Assembly: GCF_024343675.1 (NCBI RefSeq)
Contig: NZ_RJUD01000100.1
Span: 1 to 43,806, forward strand
Direction: 5' to 3'
Source of the DNA: Lacihabitans sp. CS3-21
GTDB lineage: Bacteria; Bacteroidota; Bacteroidia; Cytophagales; Spirosomataceae
Length of the DNA: 43,806 nucleotides
Numbering within the stretch: position 1 is the stretch's first letter; each line of letters opens with the position of its first letter. Positions 1-7,473 of this stretch are shown here, piece after piece. The notes beneath the pieces are model-generated. The model was not told where the DNA came from, made no database searches, and worked only from the letters and a program-made list of their open reading frames with translations. Made by a program: the position numbers and the translations under genes.

Positions 1-2406
1 ACAGCGATAGACAACAATGGAGCCGAAGATGCAACGGATGCGACAGTAAGTATTCCAGTAAATAATATTCCTCCTATTGCTTTAGATGATTCGGATTTGT
101 ACAACGCATTTGGAACAAATGGAGTAGTAAATATTTTAGCAAATGACACCTTGTCAACGGGTAGTTTAGCCACAACGTTGAACGCCACCATAGATATAAA
201 TCCTGCTACACCGGCTTTGGATAATACTTTGATTGTAGGTGGAGAAGGTACTTATACTTATAATTTGTCAAATGGTCAAGTTACATTTGTTCCAGAAATA
301 GGATTGACTGGTAATCCTGCTCCAATAAATTATGTGTTGATAGACAACAATACAGGACAAAAGGATACAGCAAATATTGTAATAACCTACTCTGGATTCC
401 CGAATGCTGTGAATGATGAAGATTTAAACAATTTACCAGGAATTGTAGGGGTAGTAAATGCTCTCTCAAACGATACTTTGAGTACTGGAGCGATAGCAAA
501 CACTACCAACGCAAGTATTGACTTGAATCCTTTAACTCCAACTGTAGATCACATTTTAACTATATCTGGACAAGGTACCTATCAGTATAATCTTACTACT
601 GGAATTGTAACTTTTATTCCTGACAATGGATTAATAGGAAATCCAACACCTATCAACTATAACTTAATTGAATTGACCTCAGGTTTTACTGATATGGCTA
701 CTATATCAATGACTTATCTATTGCCAGTAGTAGCAGAAAATGATACAAATTCTTCCAGTCCAGTAGGTGTTAATGTTACTTTTGACATTGTATCCAATGA
801 CAGTTTGTCAAATGGTGCAATTGCAACACCTGCTGAAGTTTTGGTAGATATAAATTTAACAACACCAGGAGATCAAGATTCACTTATTGTCGCTGGAGAA
901 GGTATTTGGTCATACAATTCAACTACTGGAGAAATTACTTTTGATCCAGAGACTGGATTCGTTAATGATCCAACTCCAATCAGCTATATAATCACAGAGG
1001 CAATGACCGGATTGTTAGATACTGCAATGATAAGTATTATGTATGGAGTACCGCCAATCGCCAACAGTGATGCTGATTTGATTAACCAGCCTCAAACTTC
1101 AACTGTAATTAATTTGTTAACCAATGATTTGTTATCTAACTTAAGCACTGCGACGTTCTCTTTGGTAGATGTAGATTTAGAACCAACAGCATTGGGCATA
1201 CAAACCTCAGTTTTGGTTCCAGGGGAAGGTAATTATGTCTATAATTCATCAAATGGAAATTTAACTTTCACGCCATCGATAGGAAATTACTCCAATCCAA
1301 CGCCGCTGATTTATAGTTTAATAGAAAAAGCAACCGGATTGAGTGATACTGCACGAGTAACTATTCAGTATCAGTTTAGCCCTTCATTAGAATTAATCAA
1401 AACCAATACTTTGATGGGTTCTGGACTAGTTGGAGATTCTGTACAATACGATTTTACGGTGATTAATACAGGTAACGTACCTGTTACAGGCATAACAATT
1501 ACAGATACTAAAATATCTTCAACACCCATACCAGTTACCCCTTCGGCTTTAGCTCCAGGTGGTACAGCAGTCGCTTCGAGAATGTATTATCTCACTTCAG
1601 GCGACATCTTAGCTGGTGAGGTTCTAAATTCCGCTTTGGTAAATGGTACTTCATCTAATGCAATAGCAGTCAAAGATACATCTGATAACGGTGATCCAGG
1701 AATGCCAGGAAGAAGTAACCCCACAAGATTACTTTTACCATTATCGTCTGATGTAGATGTTAAGCTTACCGGAACTATAATCGGAAACTGTGAAAGGGTA
1801 GTAGGGGATATCGTTACCTATCAAGTAAAGGTATTTAGAGAAGATTCCAACGCAGGTTTAGTAGATGTTGTAGTAAAAGATAGTTTAGGTGTAAATTTTG
1901 AATTGGTTTCTCAAATAGCCACTGAAGGGTCATTCAATATAGGTACATCAAGGTGGTCTGGTATTAGTCTGGCTTCTGGCGACACTGCAACTTTAACCTT
2001 TCAGTTGAGAATTCTAACAAATATCGGAGGTCTTACCTGCGTGGAGTCATGGGTAGATTCACTGTCTAGAGCTGATTTAGATTCCAATCCTGGTAATAGA
2101 ATTACTACAGAAGATGATATTGCAAGAGCTTGTGTAAGTGTTCCAATATCTATTTGTACAACCAAAGCCGAAACGGCTGAATTGTCCACTTCTCTTGGTT
2201 ATTCAAGTTATCAGTGGTACAGAAATGGAACGCTTATTTCGGGAGCTATATCACCTACATTTACGGCAACACAGGGCGGATCATATACCGTAATCGTTAA
2301 CGGAAGTTTATGTCCAAACGGTAGCTGTTGTCCAATTGTAGTTCAAGAGAATTGTCCTTGCCCTGTTGAGATTTGTTTGCCAATTGCAATAAGAAAAACA
2401 CGATAG
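1..2406 (+). CDS. Large secreted CshA-type repeat / DUF11 surface protein, 5' partial
   Basis: The frame is open from base 1, so the N-terminus lies upstream of the window; the first possible internal start (TTG at 97) is not credible because the repeat already begins before it. About 801 residues are visible. Four repeats of exactly 109 codons start at bases 67, 394, 721 and 1048. Each ends in a pattern G-x-G-x-Y-x-Y-N, G-x-(V/I)-T-F-x-P, then N-P-(T/A)-P-(I/L), which resembles CshA-type fibril repeats. Two DUF11-like beta-sandwich domains follow (about 1378-1700 and 1745-2130), then an Ig-like segment with the motif YQWYRNG (about 2190-2320). The protein ends in a cysteine-rich tail finishing ICLPIAIRKTR. 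Probably exported and exposed at the cell surface, with a role in adhesion or as a stalk; that role is inferred. No classical type IX sorting domain is recognisable at the C-terminus. Confidence 0.85.
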   Translation, partial: TAIDNNGAEDATDATVSIPVNNIPPIALDDSDLYNAFGTNGVVNILANDTLSTGSLATTLNATIDINPATPALDNTLIVGGEGTYTYNLSNGQVTFVPEIGLTGNPAPINYVLIDNNTGQKDTANIVITYSGFPNAVNDEDLNNLPGIVGVVNALSNDTLSTGAIANTTNASIDLNPLTPTVDHILTISGQGTYQYNLTTGIVTFIPDNGLIGNPTPINYNLIELTSGFTDMATISMTYLLPVVAENDTNSSSPVGVNVTFDIVSNDSLSNGAIATPAEVLVDINLTTPGDQDSLIVAGEGIWSYNSTTGEITFDPETGFVNDPTPISYIITEAMTGLLDTAMISIMYGVPPIANSDADLINQPQTSTVINLLTNDLLSNLSTATFSLVDVDLEPTALGIQTSVLVPGEGNYVYNSSNGNLTFTPSIGNYSNPTPLIYSLIEKATGLSDTARVTIQYQFSPSLELIKTNTLMGSGLVGDSVQYDFTVINTGNVPVTGITITDTKISSTPIPVTPSALAPGGTAVASRMYYLTSGDILAGEVLNSALVNGTSSNAIAVKDTSDNGDPGMPGRSNPTRLLLPLSSDVDVKLTGTIIGNCERVVGDIVTYQVKVFREDSNAGLVDVVVKDSLGVNFELVSQIATEGSFNIGTSRWSGISLASGDTATLTFQLRILTNIGGLTCVESWVDSLSRADLDSNPGNRITTEDDIARACVSVPISICTTKAETAELSTSLGYSSYQWYRNGTLISGAISPTFTATQGGSYTVIVNGSLCPNGSCCPIVVQENCPCPVEICLPIAIRKTR
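67..1374 (+). repeat. Four in-frame 327-bp (109-codon) coding repeats
   Basis: Four consecutive CshA-like repeat units, at 67-393, 394-720, 721-1047 and 1048-1374. All are exactly 327 bp with no length variation. The copies are strongly diverged at the DNA level but share the block G-E/Q-G-x-Y-x-Y-N and the block P-x-x-G. This points to old duplication kept in register by protein structure. More copies may lie upstream of the window. Confidence 0.85.
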
Positions 2407-2784
2407 TTATTTATTATTATAAATCAAGTGAAGGTCATCATATATATGGTGACCTTTTTTCATTGCTAAAAAAGATTCTTTTATGTCTTATTTTATCAAA
2501 AAACAAATTTGATCTAAAATCTATCTCATTAAAGTTTTTTTTTTGTTATTTTTTTTCCAAATTTGAGAAAATATTCCGTGCCAAAATTATAATTCTTACC
2601 CCAAAAAACTATCCGCGATTTAAACTGAAAAAAAAGTAATAATTGTAACTCACTATTGGTCAGTTGATTGTTGTTTTATTTTCAAAAAAAACAAAAAGTT
2701 AAAAATTAAGAATTAAAAAGTTTTCTAGCAGGCTAATTGATTGGCATTTCTTTTGCGGCCTAATAGAAAAAACTAATTATTTTG
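2407..2784. other. Non-coding gap with terminator and AT-rich leader
   Basis: This gap of 378 bases holds the terminator at 2431-2460, then very AT-rich sequence with long A and T runs. A weak promoter-like element, TTCTTTTG at 2748-2755, lies about 30 bases before the next start. It differs from the Bacteroidota -7 consensus TAnnTTTG at one position, and I see no clear -33 partner. No convincing gene is present; a reading frame across 2373-2639 is low-complexity Phe/Lys/Ile-rich and runs through the terminator. Confidence 0.5.
2431..2460 (+). terminator. Intrinsic terminator of the repeat-protein gene
   Basis: Arms AAGGTCA and TGACCTT enclose an AT-rich centre and are followed by a T run. 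It lies 25 bases after the stop codon of the repeat-protein gene. Confidence 0.75.
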
Positions 2785-2970
2785 ATGCAACAGCCCAAGG
2801 TATTTATTCCAGCCGACGACGTAAGTAAAATTTTGGAAATGAGTAAGGATGTTTTTAATAATGATGAGGAACTCAACTTTATTAAATCCTGTCTTTATTA
2901 TTTGATGGAAGGTGTCTCGGCAGAGCATGCCATAGATATGGCCATGATTGATTATTTAATTGATTTATAA
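2785..2970 (+). CDS. Small uncharacterised protein, 61 residues
   Basis: A short protein starting MQQPKVFIPADDVSKIL. It is acidic, probably mostly helical, with no signal peptide or membrane segment. I chose ATG 2785; the TTG directly before it is a weaker option. A strong intrinsic terminator directly follows, and a terminator closes the gene upstream, so this looks like an independently transcribed single gene. I do not recognise the family. The single pair of cysteine-free helices ending MAMIDYLIDL could be a small adaptor or regulatory protein, but nothing in the sequence proves a function. Confidence 0.6.
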   Translation: MQQPKVFIPADDVSKILEMSKDVFNNDEELNFIKSCLYYLMEGVSAEHAIDMAMIDYLIDL

Positions 2971-2974
2971 AATA

Positions 2975-3004
2975 AAAAAAGCATTATAGATAATGCTTTT
3001 TTTT
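2975..3004 (+). terminator. Strong intrinsic terminator after the 61-residue gene
   Basis: A 10-bp stem, AAAAGCATTA with TAATGCTTTT, has a 4-base loop and a trailing T run. The A run on its left means it can also act on the minus strand, terminating the convergent YcxB-like gene. Confidence 0.85.
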
Positions 3005-3029
3005 ATATTAAAAATAAGGCAGGTTAGTT

Positions 3030-3524
3030 TTATGCTTCTAATAGATTCTTTCTTTTAAGAATCGATTCGAAAAGCTTTTGATCATGTTCTGCATTAAAGA
3101 CCTCGAACCCAAAATGCAAAAATTGACCTCTACCAATATGTAAGAAATATCCTGATTTATCTTTTTCTGCTGACAATATAGACTCCCATTTAACTATCCC
3201 GCCTTCTTTCGCATTTATTTTTACCATTATTTGACGGCTATCAATTTCATAAGCAAACTTTTCAAACATCTGTTTATTTTGATCCATTTCAGTGGCTGCA
3301 TAAAATTGGATATACCAAAATAAAACATAAAGACCACCTCCTATAATGGCGGTTATTAATATCCACCAGTTTTTATAAACACCCGAAAAATGTAAACCAA
3401 GTCCTAAAATTGCTACCGCCGCAGGAATGAGCAACCATTTCCAGCTAGTTTTCATTTGATTTGCAAATGCCTTCTTTATATAGAGTTTTTTATTTAAAGC
3501 GAATTTCTTTGTTTTTACAATCAT
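3030..3524 (-). CDS. YcxB-like membrane protein
   Basis: A protein of 164 residues with two adjacent hydrophobic segments (about residues 30-47 and 54-72) followed by a cytoplasmic-type domain of about 90 residues. The C-terminal part, with FAYEIDSRQIMVKI, a Trp-Glu-Ser (WES) motif and a segment around FLHFGFEVF, matches the layout of YcxB-like proteins: a two-helix membrane anchor followed by a small beta-rich, PH-like domain. The function of that family is unknown. The start codon follows a TATTTTTG promoter-like box at 3547-3554. The gene stands alone between terminators. Confidence 0.75.
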   Translation of the reverse strand: MIVKTKKFALNKKLYIKKAFANQMKTSWKWLLIPAAVAILGLGLHFSGVYKNWWILITAIIGGGLYVLFWYIQFYAATEMDQNKQMFEKFAYEIDSRQIMVKINAKEGGIVKWESILSAEKDKSGYFLHIGRGQFLHFGFEVFNAEHDQKLFESILKRKNLLEA

Positions 3525-3550
3525 CTAATACGTTTTTTATTTTTTGCAAA

Positions 3551-3583
3551 AATAAAAAAAAAGGCTCGGATGACATCCGAACC
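3551..3583 (-). terminator. Intrinsic terminator of the DUF4783 gene
   Basis: Read on the minus strand, GGTTCGGA and TCCGAGCC pair around a 5-base loop and are followed by a T run. It lies between the DUF4783 gene and the YcxB-like gene. Its T run overlaps the likely -7 promoter box of the latter (3547-3554). Confidence 0.85.
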
Positions 3584-3630
3584 TCTCAATTATATTTGAT
3601 AATTTGTGCTTTCCGTTTTATTTTTTCAGC

Positions 3631-4053
3631 TTAATCTTTCTTGAGTTGTAAGGTATTTACCAAAAATCTGTCGTTTTTATCTTTTTTAATTAACATATAC
3701 ACCAAGTAATCATTGTTTTTGCTTCTATAATTGCCAATGCAATATTTCAAAGCAGAACTGTTGGCTCCTTGATAAACATAACTGAAAGACAAAGGTGGAT
3801 TTTTTTTAAAGAAAGAACTCAAAATAGGTTTTGCTTGTAATGCAGGAAGGTTTTGAAATTCTATCTTATCGCCATCAATGATCAGTTCTATCTCTTTGTC
3901 AAGACAGCTGGTGAGTAAATCAGAATTACCAACCTTAAACGACTGACTAATGACTTTCGAAATTTCGTTTAGACTAAGATTTTTAGGTTCTGAACTTTTC
4001 AAAGTGAAACTTGATAAAAAAGCCACAAAAATTATTCCTAGTAGATTCTTCAT
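3631..4053 (-). CDS. DUF4783 family exported protein
   Basis: About 140 residues if started at the ATG of MKNLLGIIFVAFLSSF, which gives a clean signal peptide; upstream in-frame starts at 4068 and 4092 only add charged residues before it. The mature part has ISQSFKVGNSDLL, then ELIIDGD, FFKKNPPLSF, and a C-terminal YMLIKKDKNDRFLV. This order is typical of DUF4783, small NTF2-like periplasmic proteins of Bacteroidota with no established function. The gene is divergent from the phosphoribosyltransferase gene and ends at an intrinsic terminator. Confidence 0.75.
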   Translation of the reverse strand: MKNLLGIIFVAFLSSFTLKSSEPKNLSLNEISKVISQSFKVGNSDLLTSCLDKEIELIIDGDKIEFQNLPALQAKPILSSFFKKNPPLSFSYVYQGANSSALKYCIGNYRSKNNDYLVYMLIKKDKNDRFLVNTLQLKKD

Positions 4054-4077
4054 AATTCTAATGTGCATGTTTTGTTT

Positions 4078-4085
4078 TATATTTG
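4078..4085 (+). promoter_or_regulatory. Promoter -7 box of the phosphoribosyltransferase gene
   Basis: TATATTTG is a perfect match to the Bacteroidota -7 consensus TAnnTTTG. It lies 72 bases before ATG 4158 and inside the start region of the divergent DUF4783 gene. No clear TTTG is found 19 bases upstream. Confidence 0.4.
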
Positions 4086-4157
4086 TTTTCAAGACTTATA
4101 TGGTTGTAATTGCACAAATTATGCCAATGTGTGCAGCAAACAAAAACTAAATTTGAG

Positions 4158-4670
4158 ATGATAGAGGAACAATATTCACAAATCCTAGACAAAGGCCGTA
4201 CACTCCAAAAGGTCAAAAGGATTGCCTATGAAATTTTTGAAAACAATTTTGATGAAAAAGAGGTGATTTTGGCGGGCATAGACGGTGAGGGCTATGTTTT
4301 TGCTCAATTATTACAGAAAAATTTAAATGAAATTAGTTCGATAAAAATAAGTATTGCAAAAATTATTTTCGACAAATCTGCCGAATATCAGCCAGAAATT
4401 ACTTTAGAAAGTGACGTGGATACTTTTAAACATAAAGTGGTAATTATCGTTGACGACGTTTTGAATACTGGAAAAACATTGGCGTTTTGCTTAAGGCCAT
4501 TCTTGTCTATCCCACTTAAAAAATTACAAGTAGCTACTTTGGTTGATAGGAATTATCCCAAATATCCGATTTCTGCCGACTATGTAGGATATAGTTTGTC
4601 TACAACCTTATCTGAGCATGTTAAAGTGATTTTGAGCAATGAAACTGAGTTAGGCTTGTACATTTTTTAA
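4158..4670 (+). CDS. PyrR-like phosphoribosyltransferase family protein
   Basis: A type I phosphoribosyltransferase of 170 residues. The PRPP-binding motif VVIIVDDVLNTGKTL is at residues 94-108, with the usual acidic pair D99/D100. The N-terminal half carries ILAGIDGEGYVFA, matching the PyrR-like layout in which a bifunctional regulator/uracil phosphoribosyltransferase binds nucleotides. I chose ATG 4158 (MIEEQYSQIL); an upstream TTG at 4110 would add unrelated residues. It is not in a pyrimidine operon here, so the substrate is uncertain. A TATATTTG box at 4078-4085 is a likely promoter element. Confidence 0.8.
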   Translation: MIEEQYSQILDKGRTLQKVKRIAYEIFENNFDEKEVILAGIDGEGYVFAQLLQKNLNEISSIKISIAKIIFDKSAEYQPEITLESDVDTFKHKVVIIVDDVLNTGKTLAFCLRPFLSIPLKKLQVATLVDRNYPKYPISADYVGYSLSTTLSEHVKVILSNETELGLYIF

Positions 4671-4701
4671 ATCTCTTCACAGTAAATTTATCTGAAATGT
4701 T

Positions 4702-4731
4702 GTTGCTTTAATTTCTCGCTAATTATATTTA
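4702..4731 (+). promoter_or_regulatory. Candidate promoter of the DedA gene
   Basis: GTTG at 4702-4705 and TATATTTA at 4724-4731 are separated by 18 bases, close to the Bacteroidota pattern. This would give a leader of only about 15 bases before the GTG start at 4751. Confidence 0.35.
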
Positions 4732-4750
4732 CAAAAAATCCCCAAATCTA

Positions 4751-5395
4751 GTGGATCAGATAGTATCGTTTTTCAATTACATCATGAATTCAGAAGAAAT
4801 CATTCAGACAGGCGGTCTGTTGGCTATAATTCTGATAGTTTATATCGAAAACGGGCTTTTCTTTGGTTTTTTCCTGCCTGGAGACTATCTTCTTTTCTTA
4901 TCGGGTGTTTTTGTTTCTACGGGTCTTTTAGAAGTTTCTGTTTTTACTCTCTTTTTTGGAATCATGGCTGCAGCTATTGCAGGATCTTTTACGGGCTATG
5001 TTTCGGGGAGGTTTTTTGGTGATAAAATTCAGAACAGAAAAGACTCACTTTTTTTTAAGCAAAAATACATCACAAAAACCCGTAAGTATTTCGAAAAATA
5101 TGGAAGTCGCACACTTATTATTGCAAGATTTCTGCCAATTGTTCGCACTTTTGCACCTATTTTGGCTGGATTAGTGAGTATGAATTTTCTGCGATTTACA
5201 ATTTATAATATCCTAGGAGGTTTCATTTGGGCATTTACACTGGTAGGTAGTGGGTACTATTTAGGTATCAAATATCCCTGGTTGATAGACTACGTACATT
5301 ATATTATTATTTTCTTTTTGGCTATAACCACCTTTACTGTAGTCAAAGGATATTTCAATGCCCGCAAAGAAATGGATTTGCCTGACGAAGATTAA
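4751..5395 (+). CDS. DedA family (VTT domain) membrane protein
   Basis: An integral membrane protein of 214 residues with the DedA hallmarks: GLFFGFFLPGDYLLFLSG near residues 35-52, GYVSGRFFGDKI, and the signature ARFLPIVRTFAPILAG near 125-140. The family is implicated in transport of lipid carriers and membrane homeostasis. I use the GTG start at 4751 rather than ATG 4784, because the segment MDQIVSFFNYIMNSEE is the amphipathic N-terminus usual in DedA homologues. Its stop codon overlaps the stop of the convergent lpxH gene. Confidence 0.9.
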   Translation: MDQIVSFFNYIMNSEEIIQTGGLLAIILIVYIENGLFFGFFLPGDYLLFLSGVFVSTGLLEVSVFTLFFGIMAAAIAGSFTGYVSGRFFGDKIQNRKDSLFFKQKYITKTRKYFEKYGSRTLIIARFLPIVRTFAPILAGLVSMNFLRFTIYNILGGFIWAFTLVGSGYYLGIKYPWLIDYVHYIIIFFLAITTFTVVKGYFNARKEMDLPDED

Positions 5396-6171
5396 TACGC
5401 TTTAAAGTCTTTCAACTCCAATTTTTCTCCATCAAAACATGCATAAGAATAAAAATATATCCAATCTCCCAGATTGATATATCTGCTGTTGGTATTCAAT
5501 TCCAAGTCAAATTTATAATGTCTATGCCCAAATATATAGAAATCGCGGTGGGTCGTTTTCTCTTTTTCCAAGCAATATTGAAATAGAATTTCCTTGTCTG
5601 TTGATTCAAAAACATATACATCTTTTTCTTTGTCGTGTTTTTGCCATGAATGACTTGCCCAAGCATAACCAAGCTTCAAGCTAAGGTCAGGATGCAAAAG
5701 ATTGGCAAATAGCCATCGACAGATTTTGTTTTCAAAAACTTTCTTCAAAATTTTATAAGCATAATCTCCCGGCCCGAGTCCATCGCCATGCCCAACCAAA
5801 AAACGTTTGCCGTTTATATTATATTCTTGAGACTCTCTGAAGGTAGGAGCATTGAAGTTTTGTTGGAAATAATCTCTCATCCACATGTCGTGATTACCTG
5901 TAAAAACCACCAATTCTATTCCCGTGTCTGTCAATTCGGCCAGTTTTCCAAAGAAACGAACATATCCCTTGGGAACTGATCTGCGGTATTCAAACCAAAA
6001 ATCAAATAAATCACCAACCAAAAAAACTACTTGAGCGTCGTGTTTGATTTGGTCTAGCCACCTACAAATTTTCTTTTCTCTAACCAAACTTTTCTCATGA
6101 TCAGGAGCTCCTAAATGGAAGTCTGAGGCGAAGTATATTTTCTTGTTTGGTAGAAGATTTATCTCTTTCAA
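5392..6171 (-). CDS. lpxH: UDP-2,3-diacylglucosamine diphosphatase (LpxH-type)
   Basis: A calcineurin-like metallophosphoesterase of 259 residues. The two-metal site motifs are in order: DFHLG (D17, H19), GDLFDFW (D54), GNHDMW (N93, H94), GHGD, and GHRH near residue 215. With the YRRSVPKG and HPDLS segments, this fits LpxH, which cleaves UDP-2,3-diacylglucosamine to lipid X in lipid A synthesis at the inner membrane. It could be the related LpxH-like branch common in Bacteroidota. The gene is monocistronic and convergent with dedA; the two stop codons share the bases TTA/TAA at 5392-5395. Confidence 0.85.
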   Translation of the reverse strand: MKEINLLPNKKIYFASDFHLGAPDHEKSLVREKKICRWLDQIKHDAQVVFLVGDLFDFWFEYRRSVPKGYVRFFGKLAELTDTGIELVVFTGNHDMWMRDYFQQNFNAPTFRESQEYNINGKRFLVGHGDGLGPGDYAYKILKKVFENKICRWLFANLLHPDLSLKLGYAWASHSWQKHDKEKDVYVFESTDKEILFQYCLEKEKTTHRDFYIFGHRHYKFDLELNTNSRYINLGDWIYFYSYACFDGEKLELKDFKAY

Positions 6172-6256
6172 AAACAGTATTTTTCTTCAAAAATAATATT
6201 CAAAAATATTAAAATGCTATTTTTTTGCTTTTTAATGTGAAATGAACAAGGTTTAT

Positions 6257-6287
6257 TTTCAATCATTGTTGTTTTAAATTATATTTA
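6257..6287 (+). promoter_or_regulatory. Candidate promoter of the response regulator gene
   Basis: TTTC at 6257-6260 and TATATTTA at 6280-6287 are separated by exactly 19 bases; each differs from the Bacteroidota consensus at one base. The start codon is at 6316. Confidence 0.35.
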
Positions 6288-6315
6288 CATCTTAACAAAA
6301 TAACGTTTTCAAATT

Positions 6316-6696
6316 ATGTCTACTCCAAATAGAGTTCTCATAGCAGAGGATAGCTCAGTTATCCAAAACCTAGTAAAAAAAATTCTTGAATTTCAGAATT
6401 TTGAAATTACAGCAGTTAAAAATGGTGAGCAGGTGGTACAATTGTTAGAAAAAGAAAACTTTGACATTGTGTTGCTAGATATAAACATGCCCGTAATGGA
6501 CGGCATGGAGTGCGTAAAGGCCATCCGTGGAATGAGCGATGCAGCTAAATCTGGTGTTCCGGTAGTGGCCATCACGGGTAATGCAAGAAACTACACTGAA
6601 GAAGAATTCAAAGAAGCGGGCTTTAACGATGTTTTAATGAAACCCCTGAACTTCGATAAATTGGTATTGGTTGTAAAAGGTTTGACAGAGAAGTAA
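6316..6696 (+). CDS. Single-domain response regulator (CheY-like)
   Basis: A stand-alone receiver domain of 126 residues with no output domain. The acidic pocket is E11/D12, the phosphoacceptor is D55 in VLLDINMPVMDG, the switch threonine is in VAITGNA, and the conserved lysine is in LMKPL. Such proteins act by binding partner proteins within a phosphorelay or with a chemotaxis-like or hybrid kinase. No kinase is adjacent. The next gene starts 11 bases downstream, so it may share a transcript with the hydrolase and nuclease genes, though no functional link is evident. Confidence 0.92.
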   Translation: MSTPNRVLIAEDSSVIQNLVKKILEFQNFEITAVKNGEQVVQLLEKENFDIVLLDINMPVMDGMECVKAIRGMSDAAKSGVPVVAITGNARNYTEEEFKEAGFNDVLMKPLNFDKLVLVVKGLTEK

Positions 6697-6707
6697 AACC
6701 AATCGCA

Positions 6708-7472
6708 ATGAAAATTACATTTTTAGGTACAGGCACATCAACTGGCGTGCCTGTGCTTACATGTAAATGCGAAGTTTGCCGATCATTGGATTTTAGAGAC
6801 AAAAGACTTCGAGTTTCGGTCCTCATCCAAAACAACGACAAGAATATTGTTATAGATTCAGGTCCGGATTTTAGACAACAAGCCCTCAGAGAAAACCTGC
6901 AAAGTCTTGAGGCTTTGGTTTTTACCCACGAACACAAAGACCACACGGGAGGTTTAGACGACGTTAGACCTTTCAATTACCTTTCAGGAATAAAAAACTG
7001 CCCGATATATGCTCATCCTAGGGTTTTGAGTCAACTCAAAATGGAGTATTTTTATGCATTCACCGAAAAGCCATATCCAGGAGTACCCATAATTACTTGT
7101 AACGAAATAGATACAGAACCTTTCGAAAGAGCGGGCTTAAAATTTATTCCAATCCAAGTTTTACACCATAAATTGCCAGTTTTGGGTTTTAGAATTGGCG
7201 ATTTTGCCTACATCACCGATGCCAACTACATTTCAGAAGAGGAACTGATGAAGGTTTATGGTTGCAAGGTTTTGGTTTTAAACGCTCTTCAGCATGAACC
7301 GCACATTTCGCATTTTAATCTAAACGAAGCGATAGCCTTGTCACAAAAAATAGGGGCTGAAAAAACGTATTTTACGCATATCAGTCACAAGCTCGGCCTT
7401 CATAGAGAAGTAGAGAAAGATCTCCCAGCTAATATTTCATTGGCCTACGACGGCCTATCATTTTCACTTTGA
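6708..7472 (+). CDS. PhnP-like metallo-beta-lactamase fold hydrolase
   Basis: A protein of 254 residues. The metal-binding motif T-H-E-H-K-D-H gives H74, H76, D78 and H79, and an N-terminal C-x-C-x-x-C (C19, C21, C24) resembles the structural zinc site of PhnP. Further histidines (LHH near 155, THISHKLG near the C-terminus) complete the fold. PhnP is a cyclic phosphate phosphodiesterase. In Bacteroidota these proteins usually lie outside phosphonate operons, as here, so the true substrate is unknown. It is separated by one base from the downstream FAN1-like nuclease gene, which suggests translational coupling. Confidence 0.85.
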   Translation: MKITFLGTGTSTGVPVLTCKCEVCRSLDFRDKRLRVSVLIQNNDKNIVIDSGPDFRQQALRENLQSLEALVFTHEHKDHTGGLDDVRPFNYLSGIKNCPIYAHPRVLSQLKMEYFYAFTEKPYPGVPIITCNEIDTEPFERAGLKFIPIQVLHHKLPVLGFRIGDFAYITDANYISEEELMKVYGCKVLVLNALQHEPHISHFNLNEAIALSQKIGAEKTYFTHISHKLGLHREVEKDLPANISLAYDGLSFSL

Positions 7473-7473
7473 A

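Noticed and set aside
2373-2639. A reading frame of 88 codons after the repeat protein
   Set aside because: It runs through the terminator at 2431-2460, overlaps the preceding gene, and is low-complexity Phe/Lys/Ile-rich sequence as expected from AT-rich non-coding DNA.
4784-5395. Shorter DedA protein starting at ATG 4784
   Set aside because: It would remove the conserved amphipathic N-terminus; the GTG at 4751 fits the family and lies close after a promoter-like element.
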